A stretch of 6,038 bases of DNA from Chloroflexota bacterium (GTDB lineage: Bacteria; Chloroflexota; Anaerolineae; 4572-78; J111). This document shows positions 1 through 5,424 of the stretch, piece after piece. The translations under genes were made by a program, and so were the position numbers. The DNA is taken from assembly GCA_003694775.1 (NCBI GenBank), contig RFJV01000188.1:1-6038 (forward strand). Reading direction: 5' to 3'. Below the pieces are notes generated by a model, which did no database searches, was not told the DNA's origin, and worked only from the letters and a program-made list of their open reading frames with translations. Within the stretch, counting starts at the first letter, position 1; every line of letters starts with the position of its first letter.

Positions 1-47
1 AATGGTCGGTGGGGTAAACCAATGTCTGCCGACCGTCCGGCATCGGA

Positions 48-127
48 AACTCTCCAACTCTCCAACTCTCCAACTTACAAACTCTCTAACTCACAAACTC
101 CCTAACTCACAAACTCCCTAACTCCCT
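48..127. repeat. Tandem octanucleotide repeat, ten units, overlapping the 3' end of the YihY gene
   Basis: Ten consecutive 8-bp units start at 48, 56, 64, 72, 80, 88, 96, 104, 112 and 120. Every unit begins with AACT. The first three are AACTCTCC, and the later ones vary as AACTTACA, AACTCTCT, AACTCACA and AACTCCCT. A higher-order 16-bp period is visible in the middle: 88-103 and 104-119 are identical copies of AACTCACAAACTCCCT, and 72-87 is a diverged copy. The tract contains the stop codon of the YihY-family gene (107-109) and its last six codons. The units are far too short for CRISPR repeats and there are no spacers. It resembles the short tandemly repeated sequences found between genes in filamentous cyanobacteria and some other bacteria; its function is unknown. 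Confidence 0.9.
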
Positions 128-1036
128 TTCGTTCTCTTCGAGTTCCCGGAAGTGTCCAATGGCCGCGCTGATATGCGCGCCGAACAGTATCACCTGACTG
201 CTCAGGTAAATCCACAGCATCAGGGCAATCACCGCCCCCAGCGAACCGTACACCAGTCTTTGCCGGGCAAATCCGCTGGCTAGATACCACACAAAAGCCC
301 GCTTCAGCAGTTCCCAGCCCAGCGTGGTGACCAGCGCGCCCCAAAAAGCCTCCTGCCAGCGGACCCTGGTGTTCGGCCCCCACCAGTACATCAGGAAAAA
401 GGCCGTAAAAATCACCCCCACCGGCGTCCACTTCAGCACATGCCGCCAGAAATCAGTTCTCTGAAGCAGGAGCGACCCCCATACCGGAATGTCGAACCGG
501 GACAGCAGGTTGGTGGCGGTTGACAGGACCTGGGCCAGCACCAGCAGGCCCACCAGACTGCCCACCATCAGCAGGGAAATCAGCCGCACTTTGACAAAAT
601 GCCGGCGCCGGGCGTTGCGCCAGGCTTCGCTGATATTCTGCGTCAGCACAGAGAACACCCCGGTGGCCCCCCACAGCAATCCCACAATACTGGCCGCGCC
701 CACCGTACTCCGCAACTGCAGAACCTGCTGGATGTTGCTGGCGACCAGCTCCTGCGAGCCGGGGAAAAATTCACCCACGGCTTTCATCACCTGGTCCTGA
801 ATGTCCGGGCTTTTGAGGATGGAGCTGGCCACCACAATTAACAGCAACAGCAGGGGAAAGAGTGAAAACAGGGTGTAGTAGGTAATGGCCGCCGCGGCTT
901 CCGAGGCCTGCACCTCACCGTAGCGATGGATGGCGTACCACACCACCCGCCCCGCATTTCTGATGCCCCGGTACAGATAATGGGCCTGGTCGCGGGTTAT
1001 GGCCCATACTTTTTGGGGAACGGTGTTTGAATTCAT
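107..1036 (-). CDS. YihY/BrkB-family inner-membrane protein
   Basis: This 309-aa integral membrane protein belongs to the YihY/virulence factor BrkB family (formerly misassigned as ribonuclease BN), whose molecular function is not settled. About six hydrophobic helices lie near residues 47-71, 112-134, 152-173, 203-220, 229-252 and 264-291. The family's C-terminal signature YGSLGAVIALMLWIYLSS (263-280) is clear, and a basic cluster (RNARRR, 140-145) sits between helices 2 and 3. I chose the ATG at 1034-1036 because an AAGGCGGG Shine-Dalgarno-like stretch (1045-1052) ends 8 nt upstream; a GTG at 1037-1039 would add one residue. The gene begins 24 nt after the glycosyltransferase stop and is probably the last gene of that operon. 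An oddity is that its final six residues, RELGSL, are encoded entirely by the octamer repeat. The family call is firm. A role in lipid or envelope homeostasis would be inference from the neighbours. Confidence 0.92.
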   Translation of the reverse strand: MNSNTVPQKVWAITRDQAHYLYRGIRNAGRVVWYAIHRYGEVQASEAAAAITYYTLFSLFPLLLLLIVVASSILKSPDIQDQVMKAVGEFFPGSQELVASNIQQVLQLRSTVGAASIVGLLWGATGVFSVLTQNISEAWRNARRRHFVKVRLISLLMVGSLVGLLVLAQVLSTATNLLSRFDIPVWGSLLLQRTDFWRHVLKWTPVGVIFTAFFLMYWWGPNTRVRWQEAFWGALVTTLGWELLKRAFVWYLASGFARQRLVYGSLGAVIALMLWIYLSSQVILFGAHISAAIGHFRELEENERELGSL

Positions 1037-1060
1037 CACAACGACCCGCCTTTCGGAGGA

Positions 1061-2317
1061 TTATCCGGTGCGGTCTTCCTTTTTCTCCCGGCTGAACAGC
1101 CTGACCCACTGCTCGTCGTCGATTATCAGCTTGAAGATGCGCTTGCGCCGGTCAACCGGAACCATTCGACCGGCGGCCCGGTCTTCGATGGCCTGCCGGT
1201 ACACCTCGACCAGCCGCCGGGCCTGTACCTGGATGTCGAACGTGCCGGCTTTTTCCAGCGCGGCCTGCTGGAACTCCCGGCGCAGAGAGTCATCATCCAC
1301 CAGCCGGGCGATGGCATCGGCCAGAGCATGGCTGTTATTGGCTGTCAGCAGTCCCTGCCGGTTGTGCTCGACCACGTCGGCAGTGCCGGTGGCGTTGACC
1401 GCGGCCACCGGCAGTCCCGCGGCCATCGCTTCCATCGTAACCAGCCCCTGGGTTTCGGTGACCGAAGCAAAGCAGAACAGGTCCGCCGCCTTGAGGTAAA
1501 GGGGAATCTGGTCAAAAGGCAGGATGCCGGTGAATGTTACCCGGTCGGCAATGCCCAGCCGGCGGGCCTGTTCCTCCAGCGGCTGGCGCTCATCCCCGTC
1601 GCCGATGAGGGTCAGCCGGACGTGGGGCCGGCTCTGCATCACACGGGCCGCGGCGTCCAGCAGGGTAGACCAGTTCTTTTCCTTAGCCAGCCGGCCCACC
1701 GAAATCAGCATAAAACTGCTGTCCCAGCCCAGCCTCCGCCGGGTTTCGGTCCGGTCTGCGGCCTGGTAAGGCTGGAGGTCAATGCCGGTGGGAATAACGG
1801 TAATCTGGCGGGAAATACCGTAGGTCTCTACCAGCAGGCGGCGGATGCTTTCGCTGGGGGTGATGATGTGGTGGCACTTCTCCAGGTAGTCGCCTACCCA
1901 GCGGTCGATGGCTTCCTTGACAAAATCCTGTTTGAGCGAGACATAATGGCTGTATTCCCGGTAGCGGGTGTGGTAGGTAAACACCAGCGGCAGGTTCAGC
2001 TCATTGGCTTTGCTGGCCGCGGCCTGTCCCAGCAAAAAGGGGTGGTGGCTGTGGATGACCTCCGGCTTAAGGATGGGCAGGACTTTGTCTACAAACGGAG
2101 AAATGGGGATAGCCACCGGAAAGTTGTGGGTCAGCGGCAGGTCGATGGCCGGATAGCGAAAGATGAACGGCTCCTCGTCCTTGTAGTCTGCCGCGGCCTG
2201 GGCAAAGATAAAGACGTTGTGCCCCATTTCCGACAGGGCCTGCCGGAAAGTGCTGATAGACCGCACCACGCCGCTGATAACCGGATGGTAGGTGTTGGTA
2301 AAAAAGGCTATGTGCAT
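1061..2317 (-). CDS. GT4-family glycosyltransferase, 1,2-diacylglycerol glucosyltransferase-like
   Basis: This 418-aa GT-B fold glycosyltransferase (GT4 family, retaining) probably transfers a sugar from a nucleotide donor at the inner face of the membrane. The N-terminal domain opens with MHIAFFTNTYHPVISGVV, the glycine-loop pattern of monoglucosyl-diacylglycerol synthases and related lipid glycosyltransferases, and carries a HSHHPF motif (89-94). In the C-terminal domain are IPTGID (175-180), the phosphate-binding SVGRLAKEKN (206-215, with R209 and K214) and the GT4 E-x7-E motif (E288/E296) in TETQGLVTMEAMAAGLPV. The last 30 or so residues form a basic-hydrophobic tail (RRKRIFKLIID onward, 390-400) that could sit on the membrane. 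The ATG at 2315-2317 directly abuts the TAA of the upstream hydrolase gene, and a GAGGG in that gene's last codons supplies the ribosome binding site, so the two are probably translationally coupled. The lipid acceptor is an inference; a polysaccharide or small glycoside acceptor is possible. Confidence 0.9.
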   Translation of the reverse strand: MHIAFFTNTYHPVISGVVRSISTFRQALSEMGHNVFIFAQAAADYKDEEPFIFRYPAIDLPLTHNFPVAIPISPFVDKVLPILKPEVIHSHHPFLLGQAAASKANELNLPLVFTYHTRYREYSHYVSLKQDFVKEAIDRWVGDYLEKCHHIITPSESIRRLLVETYGISRQITVIPTGIDLQPYQAADRTETRRRLGWDSSFMLISVGRLAKEKNWSTLLDAAARVMQSRPHVRLTLIGDGDERQPLEEQARRLGIADRVTFTGILPFDQIPLYLKAADLFCFASVTETQGLVTMEAMAAGLPVAAVNATGTADVVEHNRQGLLTANNSHALADAIARLVDDDSLRREFQQAALEKAGTFDIQVQARRLVEVYRQAIEDRAAGRMVPVDRRKRIFKLIIDDEQWVRLFSREKKEDRTG

Positions 2318-3730
2318 TTATCCCTCTTTCTTTGCCGTCGGGCGTTCCTGGGCTTCGGCAACATGCCGGCGGTAGACGTAGTTCGCGTAGACTACCATCC
2401 CCGCGCTCCAGGTGAGGGGGGCTTCGGAGGTGTACCAGAAGCTGGATAAGTACTGGCCGGTGGGGGCATACACTTCATGGACGGCCCCGTCCCGGACAAT
2501 CACCCGGCTGATGCGGTACAGCAGGAGTTCAGCCTCGGTCAGCCGCTCCATCCGGGCCAGGGCAATCACGTGCCACGCGCCCAGCCACAACCAGGCCGCG
2601 GAGGTGTGGTAGTTGGCGATGCCGCCCAGCCGGTTTTCCAGAGCGATGAACTGCCGCGGGTAGGCCCGGTGGACCGTCTGGGTGGGGACCGGGTTGGCCA
2701 TGCCGAACTCCACCATCCGGTCCAGAATCGAGTGGGCCTGTTCCGGGGTGGTCAATCCCCAGGCGATTGCCAGCAGGTTGCCGCTACTGCTCAGGTTGTC
2801 GAACACCTGGTTGGTGACAAAGTATCCCAGGTCGGCCCGCCAGAAGTGGTCATTAATAGCCTGTTTGACCTGCTCCGCCCGCTGTTCAAAATGGCGTTGC
2901 TCCTCCGGTGAGCCGTACCGGGACGCGGCCTGGGCCATTTCCAGCAGGGCTTTCCAGAAAATAACGTTGGTATACAGCACCCGCCCCTGACGGGCGATGC
3001 TGTCGGCCCAGTCGGCAAACGGCCCCTGGAAGAGCAGGCCGTCGGGCCGGTGGGTGTGGCTTTCCAGCCAGGCCATCGCCTTTTGCAGTGCCGGCCAGTG
3101 GCCCTGGATGAAGGCGTGGTCGCCGGTGCGGGCGGCGTAGTTCAGCGCGGCGATGACCAGCAAGCCGTTGCCATCCAGAGAGATGGTGTTGTGCGCGGTC
3201 ACGTACTTGGGCCGGATGGGGGCGCGGGTCGGCTGTTCGCGCCCAAACAGGGAATGCAGGTAGCGGTCGAGCACGCTGGTCGAGTGGACTTTTACCGGAA
3301 ACTGCCCCGAAGGCCGCTGGTACAGCAGAAAAACCTCCAGCGTTTCCTTGACGGCCCGGGTTTCTTCCAGCTCCAGCAGGCCAAAGCTGGCAAAGGCAAA
3401 ATCGCGTGCCCACGGCTCCCGGAAGTTGCGTGTCCCGGCGCACAGCACCAGCTTCTGCTGACCATCCGGCAAGCGGCGCCGTTCGATGCCGGCCCGCAGG
3501 TTGGCCGCGGCAATCTGCAGGGCCTTTTCTTCGATGGTGGTATGGTGGTCAATCTGGGCCGGGATTTCCCGCGGGGCAAGCCGGGGCTGGCGGAACAGCC
3601 GGTACCAGTACTGCAAAAACCGCCACGAAGCCAGCGAGGCCAGCCCCCCGGCGACCGTCCAGAATACCCCGCTGATAACCCAGCCCAATCGTTGGGGAAC
3701 CTTTTGTCTCTGAGCCATTTCCGAATGCAC
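2318..3730 (-). CDS. Membrane-anchored (alpha/alpha)6-barrel glycoside hydrolase, amylo-alpha-1,6-glucosidase-like
   Basis: This protein is about 470 aa. One hydrophobic helix (15-36) near the N terminus is followed by a segment rich in arginine (R37, R43, R46, R50, R54). The rest looks like a complete (alpha/alpha)6-barrel catalytic domain of the kind in glycogen debranching C-terminal domains and families GH15, GH63 and GH100. Supporting motifs are FREPWARDF (103-111), GPFADWADS followed by a helix with GRVLYTN (237-255), and YTSEAPLTWSAG (433-444). D243 (or D240) and E436 are my candidates for catalytic acid and base, by analogy with related barrels. Substrate is not readable: alpha-glucan, sucrose or a glycoside are all possible. 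The first possible start is GTG (3728-3730). An ATG four codons in (3716-3718) is equally or more plausible, since the only GAGG upstream is 1 nt from the GTG but 13 nt from the ATG. It is the first gene of an operon with a glycosyltransferase and a YihY-family protein. Residue numbers count from the GTG. Confidence 0.82.
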   Translation of the reverse strand: MHSEMAQRQKVPQRLGWVISGVFWTVAGGLASLASWRFLQYWYRLFRQPRLAPREIPAQIDHHTTIEEKALQIAAANLRAGIERRRLPDGQQKLVLCAGTRNFREPWARDFAFASFGLLELEETRAVKETLEVFLLYQRPSGQFPVKVHSTSVLDRYLHSLFGREQPTRAPIRPKYVTAHNTISLDGNGLLVIAALNYAARTGDHAFIQGHWPALQKAMAWLESHTHRPDGLLFQGPFADWADSIARQGRVLYTNVIFWKALLEMAQAASRYGSPEEQRHFEQRAEQVKQAINDHFWRADLGYFVTNQVFDNLSSSGNLLAIAWGLTTPEQAHSILDRMVEFGMANPVPTQTVHRAYPRQFIALENRLGGIANYHTSAAWLWLGAWHVIALARMERLTEAELLLYRISRVIVRDGAVHEVYAPTGQYLSSFWYTSEAPLTWSAGMVVYANYVYRRHVAEAQERPTAKKEG

Positions 3731-3771
3731 GCCTCATCCACAAAGTTTTGTTGCTGGTTCATCCACGGGCT

Positions 3772-3777
3772 ATCTTA
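3772..3777 (-). promoter_or_regulatory. Possible -10 box for the hydrolase-glycosyltransferase-yihY operon
   Basis: On the minus strand TAAGAT lies about 42 nt upstream of the GTG start, in the only gap between the deaminase terminator and the operon. It matches four of six positions of the sigma70 consensus -10. I see no good -35 box at 16-18 nt; the T-rich stretch there (around 3795-3800) matches poorly. A promoter is expected here because a strong terminator precedes the operon, but this exact site is weakly supported. Confidence 0.22.
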
Positions 3778-3815
3778 CCTCAAAAGCGGCGATGATAAAA
3801 ACCCGGCGCAGGGAC

Positions 3816-3853
3816 AAAAAAGGGGCCAGCAAAGGCAACCTTTGCCTGCCCCT
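3816..3853 (-). terminator. Rho-independent terminator of the cytosine deaminase gene
   Basis: Reading the minus strand, AGGGGCAGGCAAAGG (3853-3839) is followed by a 3-nt loop TTG and then CCTTTGCTGGCCCCT (3835-3821). This forms a 15-bp stem with two adjacent mismatches, directly followed by a run of T (3821-3816). It begins 32 nt after the deaminase stop codon. On the plus strand there is no T run after the hairpin, so it should act only on minus-strand transcripts. It separates the transport/salvage block from the downstream hydrolase operon. Confidence 0.9.
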
Positions 3854-3885
3854 CTACCGGTAAGGAATGCGTCTGCCGGTCCGGC

Positions 3886-4323
3886 CTATTCTCCGATGTC
3901 CTCGTTCCACAGTTCCGGATTGGCCTGGATGAAATCTTCCATCAATTTGATGCATTCCGGGTCGTTCAGAATCACCAGCTCGACCCCCCGCGAGCGGAGA
4001 TAATCCTCCGGCCCCTGGAAGGTCTTGTTTTCGCCGATGACAATTTTGGGGATTTTGTACAGCAAGGCTGTGCCACTGCACATATCGCAGGGGGAGAGGG
4101 TGGAGTACAGGACGGCTCGCTTGTAGTCGCTGGCCTTGAGCCGGCCCGCGTTCTCGATGGCGTCCATTTCGGCGTGCAGAATGGCGCTTCCCTGCTGAAC
4201 GCGGCGGTTGTGGCCCCGCCCCACGATTTTCCCGTCAATCACCAGCACCGACCCGATGGGAATGCCTCCCTCGGCCAGGCCCTTTTTGGCCTCCTCTATC
4301 GCGGCTTGCATAAATTCGTCCAT
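3886..4323 (-). CDS. Cytosine deaminase, yeast Fcy1 type (CDA fold, zinc-dependent)
   Basis: This 145-aa cytoplasmic enzyme is predicted to deaminate cytosine to uracil for pyrimidine salvage. It has the cytidine-deaminase-fold zinc site: H50 and catalytic E52 in LHAEM, then C79 and C82 in SPCDMC. It aligns from memory with yeast Fcy1 along its whole length: GG[IV]PIG near the start, GRGHN with N39 (Fcy1 N51), ENxGRL, TLSPCDMC, GEN..F with F102 (Fcy1 F114), and a C-terminal W..EDIGE with W139 and D142 (Fcy1 W152 and D155, which contact cytosine). One difference is HAE in place of Fcy1's HGE. The ATG at 4321-4323 is chosen because AAGGAG (4331-4336) lies 7 nt upstream; the reading frame is open back to 4425 but that extension is repeat-derived. 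The gene follows two nucleoside-type ABC permeases. Guanine deaminase or a tRNA-type deaminase is the alternative, but the C-terminal substrate motif argues against both. Confidence 0.9.
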   Translation of the reverse strand: MDEFMQAAIEEAKKGLAEGGIPIGSVLVIDGKIVGRGHNRRVQQGSAILHAEMDAIENAGRLKASDYKRAVLYSTLSPCDMCSGTALLYKIPKIVIGENKTFQGPEDYLRSRGVELVILNDPECIKLMEDFIQANPELWNEDIGE

Positions 4324-4330
4324 AATACAG

Positions 4331-4336
4331 CTCCTT
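4331..4336 (-). promoter_or_regulatory. Ribosome binding site deciding the deaminase start
   Basis: AAGGAG on the minus strand ends 7 nt before the ATG at 4321-4323. This near-ideal site fixes the start at that ATG and not at the in-frame upstream ATG at 4423-4425, which lies in repeat sequence. Confidence 0.85.
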
Positions 4337-4340
4337 TGAT

Positions 4341-4368
4341 GATGGTTGAAATTTGAATTTTTAATTGT
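4341..4368. repeat. AT-rich degenerate 7-bp periodic tract upstream of the deaminase gene
   Basis: The plus strand can be read as four 7-bp units, GATGGTT, GAAATTT, GAATTTT and TAATTGT. Only the two central units are clearly alike. It is a sharply AT-rich patch in a GC-rich region, just upstream of the deaminase ribosome binding site. On the minus strand it is preceded by CTGACA (4366-4371), a fair -35 match, but no convincing -10 follows at the right distance. It may be promoter-related or simply a decayed repeat. Confidence 0.35.
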
Positions 4369-4384
4369 CAGGAGGGCTGGCGCA

Positions 4385-4419
4385 GTGAATGGCGAACAGG
4401 AAACAGGGAATGGGGAATA
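4385..4419. repeat. Degenerate heptanucleotide repeat, five units
   Basis: Five 7-bp units on the plus strand read GTGAATG, GCGAACA, GGAAACA, GGGAATG and GGGAATA (4385, 4392, 4399, 4406, 4413). All share G at position 1 and A-A or near it at positions 4-5, and end in a purine. The period is strictly 7. It lies in the gap between the second permease gene and the deaminase gene. Confidence 0.65.
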
Positions 4420-4441
4420 GTTCAACGATTCTGCGGTCGCT

Positions 4442-4462
4442 AATCCCCAGGCCCCACTCCCC
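4442..4462. repeat. Degenerate heptanucleotide repeat, three units ending in CCCC
   Basis: Three consecutive 7-bp units on the plus strand are AATCCCC, AGGCCCC and ACTCCCC. Read on the opposite strand they resemble the GGGAAT-type heptads at 4385-4419. The two tracts share an imperfect inverted repeat: 4411-4420 (TGGGGAATAG) and the reverse complement of 4440-4449 (TGGGGATTAG) match at nine of ten positions. The hairpin this would form has a 19-nt loop and no T run. Confidence 0.55.
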
Positions 4463-4476
4463 GCTCGCCGGTGTTT

Positions 4477-5424
4477 TTATTCCCGGCGGTACGGTTTGAG
4501 GTACGCCCCCGGATAGGCCACGTTGCGCCCGGCGATTGCCAGCGCGGCGATGGTCACCAGATAGGGCAGGGCCAGGAAGAACTCAAACGGTATCTCCAGG
4601 CCGATGGTTTGCAGGCGCAACTGCAGGGCAAATACCCCGCCGAACAGCAGTGCCCCCCACATGGCCCGGATGGGGTCCCAGTTGGCAAAAATAACCAGGG
4701 CAATACAGACCCACCCGCGGCCGGCAATAATACCCGGCGAAAACGCCCCCAACTGCGCCAGCGACAGGAACGCGCCGCCTACCGCCATCAGGATACCCCC
4801 GATGACCAGCGCCAGGTAGCGAGTCAGAAACACGTTGACGCCGGCCGCGTCTGCGGCCTCCGGATTTTCCCCTACGGCCCGCAACTGCAGGCCAAAACTG
4901 GTGCGGTACAGCACCCACCACGCCAGAGGAACCAGCACTACAAAAGCAATGTAGGTCAGCAGGTACTGGTCAAAAATGCGGCCCAGCACCGGCAGGTCGC
5001 CAAAAGGCGCGTAGCGGGGAAACGGGTCAATGGACGGCAGGACTGAGCTTTCGCCGAACACCAGCCGGAACCCGTACAGCGACAGGCCCATGCTCAGCAG
5101 GGTAATCCCCAGCCCGGATACATGCTGGTTTACCCCCAGAGTAACGGTGAACAGACCCATCAGCAGGGCCATAATGACCCCGGACACAACAGCCGCCAGC
5201 AGACCCACCCACAGGTAGGCCGGTATGCCGGCTTCGTGGGCCTTGAAGGCGGCGGCAAAGCCCACAAATGCGCCCAAAAACATGATGCCTTCGATACCCA
5301 GGTTCAGGATGCCGGCCCGTTCGGTGTACACTTCGCCGATGGTGGCAAAAACCAGCGGGGTCGCCACGCGCAGGGTGGCGGCAATAAGACCAACCAGAAA
5401 GGTGATGAAGAGTGCCAGATTCAT
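4477..5424 (-). CDS. ABC transporter permease, nucleoside/BMP type (NupQ/YufQ-like)
   Basis: This 315-aa membrane protein belongs to the BPD_transp_2 permease family (branched-chain amino acid, ribose and nucleoside importers). It would form half of the membrane channel of a nucleoside or purine/pyrimidine importer. Signatures of the nucleoside subgroup are ERAGILNLGIEGIMFLGA (35-52), near the end of the first helices, and the ATPase-contacting loop TSFGLQLRAVGENPEAADAA (175-194). RGWVCIALVIFANWDP (236-251) lies in the C-terminal helices. About eight or nine hydrophobic segments cover the chain, and the length is normal. The ATG at 5422-5424 overlaps the upstream permease stop by 4 nt (ATGA), and AGGGGG (5433-5438) ends 8 nt upstream. 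The pairing of two different permeases is the usual NupP-NupQ arrangement. Which base or nucleoside is carried cannot be read from the sequence; the deaminase next door suggests cytosine or a related nucleoside. Confidence 0.93.
   Translation of the reverse strand: MNLALFITFLVGLIAATLRVATPLVFATIGEVYTERAGILNLGIEGIMFLGAFVGFAAAFKAHEAGIPAYLWVGLLAAVVSGVIMALLMGLFTVTLGVNQHVSGLGITLLSMGLSLYGFRLVFGESSVLPSIDPFPRYAPFGDLPVLGRIFDQYLLTYIAFVVLVPLAWWVLYRTSFGLQLRAVGENPEAADAAGVNVFLTRYLALVIGGILMAVGGAFLSLAQLGAFSPGIIAGRGWVCIALVIFANWDPIRAMWGALLFGGVFALQLRLQTIGLEIPFEFFLALPYLVTIAALAIAGRNVAYPGAYLKPYRRE

Noticed and set aside
4..34. GGTCGG/CCGACC inverted repeat as a terminator for the YihY operon
   Set aside because: It has only a 6-bp stem with a 19-nt loop and no T run on the minus strand, which is too weak to call.
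48..127. CRISPR array
   Set aside because: The units are only 8 bp, contiguous and without spacers, and no cas gene is nearby.
1328..2449. Long open frame of 373 codons on the plus strand
   Set aside because: It lies opposite the glycosyltransferase and the end of the hydrolase, whose motifs are clear. Its translation shows no recognisable domain and the usual arginine/glycine/proline-rich look of an antisense frame in GC-rich DNA.
3050..4003. Open frame of 317 codons on the plus strand across the hydrolase, terminator and deaminase
   Set aside because: It runs antisense through two well-supported genes and their terminator, and its product has no recognisable family features.
4324..4425. 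N-terminal extension of 34 codons on the cytosine deaminase
   Set aside because: The extension is encoded by heptad repeat and AT-rich sequence, has no family similarity, and the ideal AAGGAG site points to the ATG at 4321-4323.
4411..4449. Hairpin after the NupQ-like gene as a rho-independent terminator
   Set aside because: The stem is imperfect, the loop is long and no T run follows on the minus strand; it is better described as an inverted pair of repeat tracts.
4471..5046. Open frame of 191 codons on the plus strand opposite the NupQ-like permease
   Set aside because: It is an antisense shadow, glutamine-rich and low in hydrophobic residues, with no domain that I recognise.
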